64,000 nt of DNA from Sphingomonas sp. LM7 (GCF_002002925.1 NZ_CP019511.1:2108001-2172000); one strand, 5' to 3'. Positions 26,746-37,165 are shown, counted from the stretch's first letter. The notes: generated by a model not told the origin, from the letters alone. Translations and numbers: made by a program.

Positions 26746-27015
26746 TTAGATACCGTTGGACAGGTTGGTATCCGCGTCGTGGGTCCGCATGTCGTCGGCC
26801 TTGTTCTCGCCGACCGCGCGCGTTGCGTCGGCCTGGTTCTGAAGGGCGTCCTCGACGGCAGGCGTCGTCGCATTGCCGGCGGCCTCTTCGAGATTGTCGG
26901 CCACGGCCTCCGCATTCGCCTCGATATTGTCCGCAGCCTGTTCACGAGGGCTGCTGTTGCATGCCGAAAGCGCGGCCAGACCAGCGATGGCCCCGACAAC
27001 AAAAATCTTCTTCAT
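26746..27015 (-). CDS. Small putative lipoprotein
   Basis: 89 residues from the ATG at 27015. A basic N terminus (MKKIF), hydrophobic core and lipobox LSAC (Cys21) indicate lipidation. The mature 68 residues are acidic, Ala/Asn/Glu-rich and probably helical (DNIEANAEAVADNLEEAAGN). This resembles small sphingomonad lipoproteins of unknown role. Confidence 0.72.
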   Translation of the reverse strand: MKKIFVVGAIAGLAALSACNSSPREQAADNIEANAEAVADNLEEAAGNATTPAVEDALQNQADATRAVGENKADDMRTHDADTNLSNGI

Positions 27016-27150
27016 CGTCGTACCCCTTTGGGAAGTTGGACATGAACGCTCAATTCGTTCGAGTGCCAAATAGGCGAAGCCGTCTTTTGTTCCGTGAACG
27101 TAACACCCTCGATGGCCGCCCCGCCCGCCGGCTGCCTGTGCAGCAACGCC

Positions 27151-27181
27151 AAACGGCCGCCGGAGACAAATCCGACGGCCG
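27151..27181 (-). terminator. Possible terminator of the EF-hand gene
   Basis: CGGCCGCCGGA (27154-27164) pairs with TCCGACGGCCG (27171-27181) with one mismatch, and TTT follows on the minus strand. The T tract is short, so termination is uncertain. Confidence 0.45.
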
Positions 27182-27216
27182 CTCGGGAGTGCGCCATGCG
27201 TGGGGCGCGGAAGTCC

Positions 27217-27819
27217 TTACGACTTGGGAGTCAGGAAGGTCGTCAGCTCGGCCTGGTTGACCGTTTTGCTCTTGTCGGCATCCGCAGAAGCAAAGGCCTG
27301 GCCCAACCAGACATTCGCCTCGGCCGAGCCCGGCACGAATGCCGGCTCCGAAGCCTTGCGCAGCGTACCCATCCAGGCACCGAATTCGACATCGCTCAGC
27401 GCACCGTTGGCGTCCTTGTCATAGGTGCCGAAATCGCGCGTCACTGCCTGGGCGACCTGGTCCTGGGTCGCTGCAGGCTGGGCGGCCGCCGCAGTGCCCG
27501 CACCGGTCGTCCCGGTAGGCGCTGCCTCGGGCGCCGGCGCGGTGGCGGGCTGGGCAGGCTCAGGCGTCGTCGCGGGCTGGGCCGGCGCGGTCGGAGTCGG
27601 CTGGGCGGTTTCGGTAGCCGGCGCCGGGGCTGCTGCCGGAGCTTCTTCGACCGTGCCCGAGCCCTGCGTGCCGGGCGCGGCGTCGTCAGTGGTGGCCGGA
27701 GCCTCAGTCGCCGGCGGCGTCTGCGGCTGGTTCTGCGTAGTTTCGGGGGTCGGAGTTTCCTGCGCAAAGGCAGGTGCAGCAACGAGCATAGACGTCGCGA
27801 GAAGAATTGACTTCAACAT
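27217..27819 (-). CDS. Secreted Pro/Ala/Thr-rich EF-hand protein
   Basis: 200 residues from the ATG at 27819, with AGGAGA nine bases upstream. The signal peptide ends at FAQ (residue 20). Residues about 21-125 are almost entirely Pro, Ala, Thr, Glu and Gln, a disordered linker. The C-terminal 75 residues carry two EF-hand loops, YDKDANGALSDVEF and ADADKSKTVNQAELT, each with acidic residues at calcium-ligand positions. Probably a periplasmic or envelope calcium-binding protein. The linker could attach to or cross the cell wall. Confidence 0.8.
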   Translation of the reverse strand: MLKSILLATSMLVAAPAFAQETPTPETTQNQPQTPPATEAPATTDDAAPGTQGSGTVEEAPAAAPAPATETAQPTPTAPAQPATTPEPAQPATAPAPEAAPTGTTGAGTAAAAQPAATQDQVAQAVTRDFGTYDKDANGALSDVEFGAWMGTLRKASEPAFVPGSAEANVWLGQAFASADADKSKTVNQAELTTFLTPKS

Positions 27820-28024
27820 CTTTCTATCTCCTGTTGATTGCTCCGACTGTTCTAAGCTAGCGGAGCATGAAAACTGACACTGTTCGGAAATATGAACCGC
27901 TAAGCTGAGGTAATTGTTCCGGAACAGCGGCGTTGCAGCCACGGTTCACCCCTGCTAGGTGGCGCCTCGTCGCATTTCATTTGCTGTGTGGCGTTCGCGC
28001 CACGCCCGTCCACGGAGTATGAGC

Positions 28025-29335
28025 ATGGTCCCCCGTTATTCGCGGCCCGAGATGACCGCGATCTGGTCGCCCGAAGCCCGTTTCGCCATTTGGTTCGAGA
28101 TCGAGGCACACGCGACCGAGGCGCTTGCCGACCTCGGCGTTGTCCCGCGCGAAGCCGCGCAGGCGCTGTGGGACTGGTGGGCGACCAAGCCGGTGATCGA
28201 CGTTCCCGCGATCGACGCGATCGAAGCCGTGACCAAGCACGACGTCATCGCCTTCCTCACCTGGGTCGCCGAGCAGGTCGGCGACAATGCCCGCTTCATG
28301 CACCAGGGGATGACCAGCTCGGACGTGCTCGACACCTGCCTCGCGGTCCAGCTCGCCCGCGCCGCCGACATCCTGCTCGCCGATCTCGACCAGTTGCTGG
28401 TCATCCTCGAGCGCCGCGCCAGGGAGCATAAGTTCACCCCGACGATCGGTCGCAGCCACGGCATCCATGCCGAGCCGGTGACCTTCGGATTGAAGCTCGC
28501 CCAGGCCTATGCCGAGTTCAAGCGCAACCGCGAACGCCTGGTCGCCGCACGCGCCGATATCGCCACCTGCGCGATCTCGGGCGCCGTCGGCACCTTCGCC
28601 AATATCGATCCGCGCGTGGAGCAGCATGTCGCCGACAAGCTCGGCCTCGCGGTGGAGCCCGTCTCGACTCAGGTCATCCCGCGCGATCGCCACGCGATGT
28701 TCTTCGCCACGCTCGGCGTGATCGCCTCCTCGATCGAACGCCTCGCCACCGAAGTCCGCCATTTGCAGCGCACCGAAGTGCTGGAGGCCGAGGAATATTT
28801 CTCGCCCGGCCAGAAGGGCAGCAGCGCGATGCCGCACAAGCGCAATCCGGTGCTCACCGAAAACCTCACCGGCCTTGCCCGCATGGTCCGCAGCGCCACT
28901 ATCCCCGCGATGGAGAATGTCGCGCTGTGGCACGAGCGCGACATCAGCCACTCGTCGGTCGAGCGCTATATCGGCCCCGACGCCACGATCACGCTTGATT
29001 TCGCCCTAGCCCGTCTCTCGGGCGTGATGGACAAGCTGCTGATCTATCCCGAGCGGATGCAGAAGAACCTCGATCGCATGGGCGGCCTCGTCCATTCGCA
29101 GCGCGTCCTGCTCGCACTCACCCAGGCCGGCGTCAGCCGCGAGGACAGCTATCGCCTCGTCCAGCGCAACGCGATGAAAGTGTGGGAGAGCGACGGCGAA
29201 CTCTCGCTGCTCGAACTGCTCAAGGCCGATCCCGAAGTCACCGCGGCACTGTCGGTGCAGGAGCTCGAGGACAAGTTCGACCTCGGCTATCACTTCAAGC
29301 AGGTCGATACGATCTTCGATCGCGTCTTCGCTTGA
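28025..29335 (+). CDS. purB: Adenylosuccinate lyase
   Basis: 436 residues. ATG 28025 has CGGAG at good spacing (about 7 bases); ATG 28019 is the close alternative. It catalyses two fumarate eliminations in purine synthesis (SAICAR to AICAR and adenylosuccinate to AMP). Signatures are MTSSDVLDTCLAVQL, IGRSHGIHAEPVTFG (catalytic His) and the fumarase-family loop SSAMPHKRNPVLTENL. Its stop is embedded in the TTGA start of the heme oxygenase gene. Confidence 0.97.
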   Translation: MVPRYSRPEMTAIWSPEARFAIWFEIEAHATEALADLGVVPREAAQALWDWWATKPVIDVPAIDAIEAVTKHDVIAFLTWVAEQVGDNARFMHQGMTSSDVLDTCLAVQLARAADILLADLDQLLVILERRAREHKFTPTIGRSHGIHAEPVTFGLKLAQAYAEFKRNRERLVAARADIATCAISGAVGTFANIDPRVEQHVADKLGLAVEPVSTQVIPRDRHAMFFATLGVIASSIERLATEVRHLQRTEVLEAEEYFSPGQKGSSAMPHKRNPVLTENLTGLARMVRSATIPAMENVALWHERDISHSSVERYIGPDATITLDFALARLSGVMDKLLIYPERMQKNLDRMGGLVHSQRVLLALTQAGVSREDSYRLVQRNAMKVWESDGELSLLELLKADPEVTAALSVQELEDKFDLGYHFKQVDTIFDRVFA

Positions 29336-29886
29336 ACCCCACGCACCAGGCATTGCGCGCCGGCACCGCCGAGGCGCACGACCGAGTCGATCGCGCCTTT
29401 GCGGGGTTCGACCTGACCGATCGGGAACGCTACGCCGCGTTCCTGCGCGCGCATGCCGAAGTGCTGCTGCCCTATGAAGCCGCGCTCGACGCGGCCGGCG
29501 CCGAGCGGATCGCCCCCGATTGGGCATTGCGCAAGCGCGGCGACCTGCTGCGCGAGGATCTGGCGTTTCTCCGCGACGCCGGCACCGTCGCGGGCGCCGA
29601 GCCCGCCGTGCCGGTGCTGGAAGCCGGCAATGATGCCAGCCTCGCCGGCACGCTCTATGTCCTCGAAGGGTCGCGGCTGGGCGGGCGCTTCCTCGCCCGG
29701 CAAGTGCCGCGCGGCTTTCCCCGCGCCTATCTGGATGCCGACCAGGCGCCCGAAAAATGGCGCGGCCTGCTCGACCGGCTCGATGCGGTCCTGTCGCAGC
29801 CGGGCGCGCTCGACTCCGCGCTCGCCGCCGCCGACCGCGTATTCGCGGCGTTCGAACGATCGGCAAAGCGCTGGTCGAACGGCTGA
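29332..29886 (+). CDS. Biliverdin-producing heme oxygenase-like protein
   Basis: 184 residues, starting with TTG at 29332 that overlaps the purB TGA (TTGA). The start LNPTHQALRAGTAEAHDRVDRAF contains the expected heme-ligand histidine in the A-x-x-x-T-x-x-x-H-x-x-x-D/E context. GTLYVLEGSRLGGRFLA matches the distal-helix glycine region. Known relatives cleave heme to biliverdin, iron and CO, for iron acquisition or bacteriophytochrome chromophore. No phytochrome gene lies in this window. Confidence 0.8.
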   Translation: MNPTHQALRAGTAEAHDRVDRAFAGFDLTDRERYAAFLRAHAEVLLPYEAALDAAGAERIAPDWALRKRGDLLREDLAFLRDAGTVAGAEPAVPVLEAGNDASLAGTLYVLEGSRLGGRFLARQVPRGFPRAYLDADQAPEKWRGLLDRLDAVLSQPGALDSALAAADRVFAAFERSAKRWSNG

Positions 29887-29971
29887 ATATCGAACCGCAC
29901 GGCCAGGCAGCGCGCCCGCTTTCCAGCGCAGGCGAACGGACCTATCCTGCGCCCGGGCAACACGGGGAAAT

Positions 29972-30787
29972 ATGATGGCGATCGGTGCAGCGGTGGGCAA
30001 AGGCGGCGTCAACGACCTCGCCGACGTGATCGTCGTCCAGCATCTGCTCAATGACTGGCTCGCCGATACCGGCCAGACGGTGCTGCCGACCACCGGCAAT
30101 TGCGGTCCGCTCACCATCGCCGCGATCGAGGGATTCCAGGTGCGCGTGCTCGGCGCGACCAAGCCCGACGGCCGCATCGATCCGGGCGGGCGGACGTGGA
30201 ACGCGCTCTCCACCCGCGCCGGCCCCGCGCCGGCCCCGGCGCTCAGCGGCGCGGCGTGGTGGCACGCCAATCAGGCTAGATTCCCCAACAGCGCGGCGAT
30301 CGGCGATCTCGTCCAGCCGTTCCGCGACAGGGTCACCGCGTTCGTCGCTGCGCTCAAGGAAGCCGGCGCGACCGTCAAGGTGTCGGCGACTTCGCGCAAC
30401 CGCACCCGCGCGCACCTGATGCACTATAGCTGGCGCATCGCGAACGGATCGGTGGCGCCGAAGGACGCACCTGCCGTCCCCGGCCTCGACATCAAATGGG
30501 ACCACGGCGACCTCGCCAGCTCGCGAAAGGCCGCGCAGGAAATGGTCGACCTGTTCGGCATCGCCTTCCAGCCCTCGCTCACATCGCGACACATCGACGC
30601 GCGCGCGATCGACATGACGATCGGCTGGGCCGGCACGATCCAGGTCAAGGACAGGTCCGGCCGCCCGCGCGCGGTGTCGGCCCCGCGCTCGGGCGACACC
30701 AACAAGGATCTCCACGCGATCGGCGCGACCTATGGCGTGATCAAGCTCGCATCCGACCCGCCGCACTGGAGCGACGACGGCCGCTGA
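29972..30787 (+). CDS. Peptidoglycan-binding domain with M15-like peptidase domain
   Basis: 271 residues from the ATG at 29972, preceded by GGGGA. Residues about 5-70 resemble a peptidoglycan-binding repeat (VQHLLNDWL, CGPLTIAAIEGFQ, LGATKPDGRIDPGG). The C-terminal domain has SRHIDARAIDMTI and DPPHWS, matching the S-x-H...D and late His metal sites of M15/VanY/endolysin peptidases. There is no signal peptide, so it could be a phage-derived lysin or an effector released by another route. Confidence 0.65.
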   Translation: MMAIGAAVGKGGVNDLADVIVVQHLLNDWLADTGQTVLPTTGNCGPLTIAAIEGFQVRVLGATKPDGRIDPGGRTWNALSTRAGPAPAPALSGAAWWHANQARFPNSAAIGDLVQPFRDRVTAFVAALKEAGATVKVSATSRNRTRAHLMHYSWRIANGSVAPKDAPAVPGLDIKWDHGDLASSRKAAQEMVDLFGIAFQPSLTSRHIDARAIDMTIGWAGTIQVKDRSGRPRAVSAPRSGDTNKDLHAIGATYGVIKLASDPPHWSDDGR

Positions 30788-30859
30788 TCGCCCCGGCGCG
30801 GGTGACCTCTCCTCCAGCAGCGCCGCCAGCGGACAGGTCGCCCCGCGCGAGTCCCGATC

Positions 30860-31777
30860 CTAGCCGCCGATCACGACCCGCCCGCGCAGATCGGGCAGCG
30901 CGAAGGTCGCGCCGTCGCCGCCATAACGGGTGCCGATCAGATCGAAGAGCGCCGGGTTCTGGGCCGCCTCGATCAGCGCGCCGTTGCACACTTCCCAGCC
31001 TGCCGGAACCTCGCTGCCGGCAAAGGCGATCACCTGCCCCAGCCAGCCCCCGAATTGCGGAAAGGCGCCGTCGCCGCTCACTGGCGGGGGTGCGGCGTCA
31101 ACATTGATCAGATAGTTGAGCGCCAGTGCGGGCACCGGCTCGGCCACGCGGCCGCCAAGCGCAATCGGTTGCAGCCCCGGCCCCTCGCCCGCCCCGATCA
31201 CGGCGAAACCGTCGAGATCGGGCAGGTTGAACGCCACCGGATCGCCGCCGAAGCTCTGGCCGATCGCCTGGTAGAGCGGCACATTCGCCGAGATCGGCAG
31301 CATCGACCCGTCGGCGACCGACCATCCGGTCGGCGCGAAATTGCCGCCGAACGCGACGACCATGCCCAGCACGGGCGCGCCGCTCGCCGCAGTGCTCGCG
31401 ATCAGATAGGTCAGCCGCAGCGTCTCCTCGCCCGACAGGCCGATCTGTTGCCCGCCGACCGGCGTGCGTCCGTTCAGGTTCGGCAGCGCCAGCGTCATGC
31501 CGTCGCCGCCAAAGGTGAGCCCGAGCACCGCCATCAGCGGCTGGTTGCCGGGCACCGGAAGCGTACGCCCGTCGGTGATCGGCGCGCCATAGGCCCCGCC
31601 CTTCCCCGCAAAGCTGTGGATCATGCCGAGAGTGAAGCCAGTCGAGTCCGTCCCGCCCGATCGCGCGGGGAATTCGCCGGAAATCGCCATCAATTGCGGC
31701 AGCGCCAGCATGCCCTCGGCCGGCGGCGCGGGCGGAGTCGGCGACGGTGCGAGTGGCGTTGCTGCCGAGGGATTCAA
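30860..31777 (-). CDS. Phage tail-collar domain protein with three collar repeats
   Basis: 305 residues if read from the TTG at 31777; an ATG at 31711 is an alternative. After a Pro/Ala-rich linker come three Tail_Collar (MDP-type) units: one ending LPNLNGRTPVGG; one with VVAFGGNFAPTGWSVADGSMLP...LPDLDGFAVIGAG; and one with VIAFAGSEVPAGWEVCNGALI...LPDLRGRVVIGG. Such proteins form phage or R-type tail fibres, or secreted microcystin-dependent-protein-like factors. No other tail genes are nearby. The best ribosome site lies upstream in another frame, so the gene appears frameshifted. Confidence 0.72.
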   Translation of the reverse strand: MNPSAATPLAPSPTPPAPPAEGMLALPQLMAISGEFPARSGGTDSTGFTLGMIHSFAGKGGAYGAPITDGRTLPVPGNQPLMAVLGLTFGGDGMTLALPNLNGRTPVGGQQIGLSGEETLRLTYLIASTAASGAPVLGMVVAFGGNFAPTGWSVADGSMLPISANVPLYQAIGQSFGGDPVAFNLPDLDGFAVIGAGEGPGLQPIALGGRVAEPVPALALNYLINVDAAPPPVSGDGAFPQFGGWLGQVIAFAGSEVPAGWEVCNGALIEAAQNPALFDLIGTRYGGDGATFALPDLRGRVVIGG

Positions 31778-31892
31778 TCAGCGGCGGCCGGGGCGGCGGA
31801 TAGTCCCCGCCTTGCTCGGTCGGAGGGGATAGCTTGCCCGCGCCGAACATCGCGAACAGGCGCCGCAGCGCGTCGATGAGCCTTGCCAGCAT
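31778..31892 (-). pseudogene. Out-of-frame N terminus of the tail-collar gene
   Basis: An ATG at 31892 with a good GAGGAAC site six bases upstream opens MLARLIDALRRLFAMFGAGK, then SPPTEQGGDYPPPRPPLIES. This Pro-rich end continues naturally into the linker of the next frame, which begins right after a TGA at 31778-31780. Joining the two needs a +1 shift within about 31700-31780. Mutation, sequencing error and real frameshifting cannot be told apart here. Confidence 0.5.
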
Positions 31893-32102
31893 GGACAGTT
31901 CCTCAAGGAGCGCTTCCCGAGCTCCGGACGCCACCCTAGTTCGTTACGCTCCCGGCGTCCAATATTTCGGACGATATTGCTCGAAACCGGAGTCGATATA
32001 GTTGCGATTCCCGGCACCAGATCATCGGCAAAACACTGAGACATCCTCCATTATTATGAGAGTACCTTGGCAAAGGCCTAATAAACACTAACAAACCCGC
32101 GA

Positions 32103-32882
32103 TCATCTGGCGCCAAGCCGCTCCAGCGTTGCCGCGTCGGCCGGAAAGAATGCCTCGATCGCCAGCTCGTCTAGCGTCACGTCGCGCGGCGTACCGAACA
32201 CCGTGGTTGTGCTGAACAAGCGCAATTCGCCCAGCGACGACTGGAGCCGCAGCGGCACCACGACTTCGCCGAACCCGTCCACCTGCCCCGCCCCTTCTAC
32301 AGAGGGATAGCCGCAAAGCTCGTCGAGCAACGCCGCCAGCACCGGGTCGCTGGTCAGCCAGGCTTGGCGCCGCAACCGATCGAGCAGATGCCCGCGCCAT
32401 TCGCCAAGGTTGAGGATGCGCGGCGCCAGCCCGTCGGGGTGCAGGCTCAGCCGCAGCACGTTGACATGCCCTTCCAGCAGATGCCCCGCCACCCCCTCCA
32501 GCAGCGGCGCGACCGCAGCGTTCGCTGCGATCATGTGCCAATGCCGGTCCACCGCGAGCGCCGGAAAGGGTTCATGCCCCTTGAGCACCAGCTCGACTGC
32601 GCGCCGCGCCGGCGCCAGCTGCGGATCGTCGAGCGGCCGTTCCGAATAGACCGGGGCATAGCCCGCGCCGAGCAGCATCGCATTGCGCTCGCGCAGCGGC
32701 ACGTCGAGATGCTCGGCGAGCAGCAGCACCATCTCGCGGCTAGGCTGTGCACGCCCGGTCTCGACGAAGCTCAGATGCCGGGTCGATATCTCCGCCCCCA
32801 GCGCAAGCTCCATCTGGCTCAACCGGCGCTGTTGCCGCCAATGCTTGATCTGCTCGCCCAGCGGCCGAACCTGCCTGTCCAT
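32103..32882 (-). CDS. XRE family regulator with MmyB-like ligand domain
   Basis: 259 residues. An N-terminal helix-turn-helix (IKHWRQQRRLSQMELALGAEISTRHLSFVETGRAQPSREM, split here by position 13-52) is followed by the MmyB-type C-terminal domain (LVLKGHEPFPALAVDRHWHMIAANAA, DPVLAALLDEL, LRLFSTTTVFGTPRDVTLDELAIEAFFP), related to PAS-like folds that may bind a fatty acid. Divergent from the small membrane gene at 33002, the likely target. Related regulators often control neighbouring short-chain dehydrogenase or membrane genes. Confidence 0.85.
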   Translation of the reverse strand: MDRQVRPLGEQIKHWRQQRRLSQMELALGAEISTRHLSFVETGRAQPSREMVLLLAEHLDVPLRERNAMLLGAGYAPVYSERPLDDPQLAPARRAVELVLKGHEPFPALAVDRHWHMIAANAAVAPLLEGVAGHLLEGHVNVLRLSLHPDGLAPRILNLGEWRGHLLDRLRRQAWLTSDPVLAALLDELCGYPSVEGAGQVDGFGEVVVPLRLQSSLGELRLFSTTTVFGTPRDVTLDELAIEAFFPADAATLERLGAR

Positions 32883-33001
32883 CGCGCGCTCCTTCGCCGC
32901 CCTGCTACCGTCCCCGCTGCACGCATTCCATTACCTGCCGGGTAATCGACTGGCGTCCGCGGATCGCGATGCTTGGGATGTCACAACCAAGGAGAGTGAT
33001 C

Positions 33002-33385
33002 ATGACCCGCCAAAACCTGCTCCGCCCGGTGATGTTGTTCGACGCGGCCACCTGCCTCGGCATGGGCGCGCTGCTCGTCGCCGCGGCCGGGCCGATCGCC
33101 GGTCTCACCGACCTGCCGGTGCCGCTGCTGCGCGAAGCCGGCATCCTGCTGTTCCCGTTCGCGCTGTTCGTGCTGTGGGCGGCGCGGCGTGGCAGCGGGC
33201 CGGCGCAACTCGTCGCCGGGCTGAACCTGGCATGGGTCGCAGCGAGTTTCGCCGCGATCGCGTGGACCCAGCCCAATGCGCTGGGGATCGCCTTCATCGC
33301 AGTACAGGCATTGGCCGTTGCAGGTATTGCCGGACTGCAGCTCCATACGCTCGGCGGGTGGAAGGCACACACCGGTAGCATCTGA
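33002..33385 (+). CDS. Four-helix membrane protein, hypothetical
   Basis: 127 residues from the ATG at 33002, with AAGGAGAG upstream. Four hydrophobic segments cover most of the protein (LFDAATCLGMGALLVAAAGPI, LLFPFALFVLWAA, LVAGLNLAWVAASFAAIAW, LGIAFIAVQALAVAGIAGLQ). No family function is recognised. Divergently paired with the XRE regulator, with 119 bp between starts, suggesting it is a regulatory target. Confidence 0.68.
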   Translation: MTRQNLLRPVMLFDAATCLGMGALLVAAAGPIAGLTDLPVPLLREAGILLFPFALFVLWAARRGSGPAQLVAGLNLAWVAASFAAIAWTQPNALGIAFIAVQALAVAGIAGLQLHTLGGWKAHTGSI

Positions 33386-33392
33386 AAACCAT

Positions 33393-33421
33393 CGTCACCC
33401 CGGCCTTGTGCCGGGGTGACG
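33393..33421. terminator. Bidirectional hairpin between convergent genes
   Basis: GTCACCCCGGC (33394-33404) and GCCGGGGTGAC (33410-33420) form a perfect 11-bp stem, extended by a C-G pair, with loop CTTGT. It lies between the stops of the membrane gene and dnaJ. Same repeat family as 11350-11454. T tracts are lacking, so its terminator role is inferred from position. Confidence 0.55.
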
Positions 33422-33433
33422 ACGTGGAAAAGG

Positions 33434-34555
33434 TCAGCCCAAAGCCGACTTGAGCTTGGCGAAGAAGCCGCTCGACTGCGGGCACTCGTCCCCGGTCTCG
33501 GTCGCGCGGAATTCCTCGAGCAGCTCGCGCTGCTTGGCAGTCAGCTTGGTCGGCATCTCGACATCGAGCCGCACGACCAGGTCGCCGCGTCCGCGTCCCT
33601 GCAGCACCGGCATGCCGGCGCCGCGATGGCGGACTTCGCGGCCGGGCTGGGTGCCCGGCGCGATCTTGATGGAAATCGTCTCGCCGTCGAGCGCGGGCAA
33701 TTCGATCTCGCCGCCCAGCGCCGCCGTGGTGAAGCTGATCGGCGCATTGGCGAACAGCGTCGTGCCCTGCCGCTCGAAGATCGCATGCTTGGCGACGTGG
33801 AGGAAGATATAGAGGTCGCCCGAAGGCGCGCCGCGCGCACCCGCCTCGCCTTCGCCGCTCAGCCGGATCCGGGTGCCTTCGTCGACACCGGGCGGCACGT
33901 TGATCTTGAGCGTCTTGGTCTTGTCCGTCCGCCCCTCGCCGCGGCAGTCGCGGCACGGATCGGCGATGACTTCGCCCGCGCCGTGGCAGACCGGGCAGGT
34001 CCGCTCGACCATGAAGAAGCCCTGCTGCGCGCGCACCTTGCCATGGCCGTTGCACTGCTTGCACTGGTGCGCATGCGTCCCCGGCTTGGCGCCGGTGCCG
34101 CTGCACGTATCGCACAGGCCCGAGACATCGACGGTGATCTCGCTCGTCTTGCCGTGATAGGCATCCTCGAGGTTGATCTCCATGTCGTAACGCAGGTCGG
34201 CACCGCGCAGGTTCGGCCGTCCGCCGCGCCCGCCCATGAACTCGCCGAACACGCTTTCGAAGATGTCGCTGAACGCGCCGAAATCCTGCGCGCCATGGCC
34301 CGGACCGCCGCCACCGCCCATGCCGTTCTTGAACGCGGCATGGCCGAAGCGATCGTACGCCGCGCGCTTCTGCGGATCCTTCAGGCAGTCATAGGCCTCA
34401 CTGACGGCCTTGAACTTGGCCTCGTGATCCTTGCACCCGCCATTCTTGTCCGGATGGAATTTCATCGCGAGCTTGCGATACGCCGATTTCAGCGTCGCAT
34501 CGTCCGCGGTGCGCTCGACTTCGAGCAGCTCGTAATAATCGACTTCGGTGGTCAT
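33434..34555 (-). CDS. dnaJ: Chaperone protein DnaJ
   Basis: 373 residues from the ATG at 34555. The J domain (residues about 5-70) contains HPD in MKFHPDKNGG, which stimulates DnaK ATPase. A Gly/Phe-rich region follows, then four zinc-finger motifs CDTCSGTG, CKQCNGHG, CPVCHGAG and CRDCRGEG, then the substrate-binding C-terminal domains (GDLYIFLHVAKHAIFERQG). Lies 66 bp downstream of dnaK, with a palindrome in the gap, and is probably co-transcribed. Confidence 0.97.
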   Translation of the reverse strand: MTTEVDYYELLEVERTADDATLKSAYRKLAMKFHPDKNGGCKDHEAKFKAVSEAYDCLKDPQKRAAYDRFGHAAFKNGMGGGGGPGHGAQDFGAFSDIFESVFGEFMGGRGGRPNLRGADLRYDMEINLEDAYHGKTSEITVDVSGLCDTCSGTGAKPGTHAHQCKQCNGHGKVRAQQGFFMVERTCPVCHGAGEVIADPCRDCRGEGRTDKTKTLKINVPPGVDEGTRIRLSGEGEAGARGAPSGDLYIFLHVAKHAIFERQGTTLFANAPISFTTAALGGEIELPALDGETISIKIAPGTQPGREVRHRGAGMPVLQGRGRGDLVVRLDVEMPTKLTAKQRELLEEFRATETGDECPQSSGFFAKLKSALG

Positions 34556-34578
34556 GTAACCTCGGCCCCCGCCCGTCA

Positions 34579-34608
34579 CCGTCATCCCGGCTTGCACCGG
34601 GATGACGG
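34579..34608. repeat. Perfect 12-bp palindrome between dnaK and dnaJ
   Basis: CCGTCATCCCGG and CCGGGATGACGG flank a CTTGCA loop. It could attenuate read-through from dnaK to dnaJ or stabilise the dnaK message end. A diverged copy of the GTCACCCCGGC family. Confidence 0.7.
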
Positions 34609-34621
34609 CTGGTACGCAAAC

Positions 34622-36538
<1,917 letters not shown>

Positions 36539-36633
36539 GGTCCCTCGTTGGCCCCCAGATGTTCAATGTTCAAAGTCAAAAACCCGGCTCCCCTCGCCCC
36601 GAAATCGGCGACGGGGGAACCTGTCCAAACGCG

Positions 36634-36661
36634 ATATAGGTGCGCTTCCGCTTGCCGCAAG
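36634..36661 (-). promoter_or_regulatory. Sigma-32 (RpoH) heat-shock promoter of dnaK
   Basis: On the minus strand, CTTG (36661-36658) is followed after exactly 17 bases by CCTATAT (36640-36634). This matches the alphaproteobacterial RpoH pattern CTTG-N17/18-CYTATNT. It ends 95 bp before the dnaK ATG, giving a plausible leader. Confidence 0.72.
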
Positions 36662-36705
36662 AAGGACCCAATCCTAGAGGCTTCCCGAAACGGGAGTTGC
36701 GAAAG

Positions 36706-37146
36706 ATGCGTGGATTTTCGGGGATCGTTGCGGCGGCGCTGCTGCTCGCCGGATGCGGACAGCCCGCCGAGTTGCGCGCCGACGGCGCCTGGGTGCGCCT
36801 GCCCGCAGTGACCGGCCGCCCCGGCGCGGCCTATTTCACGCTCCATGGCGGTGCCACCGCGGACACGCTGCTCGCCGCCGCCACCCCCGCGGCCTTGCGC
36901 GCCGAACTCCATGAGACGGTGACCACCCAGGGCGTCAAGGCGATGCGCCCGACCAGCGACGTCGCGGTTCCGGCCGGCGGCACGGTCGCGTTCGAACCCG
37001 GCGGCCGGCACGTCATGCTGTTCGATCTCGGTCCCAACGTGAAGTCGGGCACCCGCGTGCCCCTCGCCCTCGCCTTCGCCAGTGGCAAGCGCCTCGAAAT
37101 CCAGGCGACGATAGTCGGCGCCGGCGATCCGCCCCCGGGGCGCTAG
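36706..37146 (+). CDS. PCu(A)C copper chaperone lipoprotein
   Basis: 146 residues from the ATG at 36706, with a signal peptide and lipobox LLAGC (Cys17). The domain has the family pattern: ADGAWVRLPAVTGRPGAAYFTLH, then LHETVTT...MRP and PGGRHVMLFDL, giving His and Met ligands for Cu(I). Relatives deliver copper to cytochrome oxidase CuA in the periplasm. Divergent from dnaK, with the heat-shock promoter in the shared gap. Confidence 0.9.
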   Translation: MRGFSGIVAAALLLAGCGQPAELRADGAWVRLPAVTGRPGAAYFTLHGGATADTLLAAATPAALRAELHETVTTQGVKAMRPTSDVAVPAGGTVAFEPGGRHVMLFDLGPNVKSGTRVPLALAFASGKRLEIQATIVGAGDPPPGR

Positions 37147-37165
37147 GCAATATGATCTGTGCCCC

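Noticed and set aside
26418..27002. 194-residue leftward frame covering the gene-free stretch and the lipoprotein
   Set aside because: Crosses the terminator hairpin, is Arg/Thr-rich, and overlaps the better supported lipoprotein in another frame.
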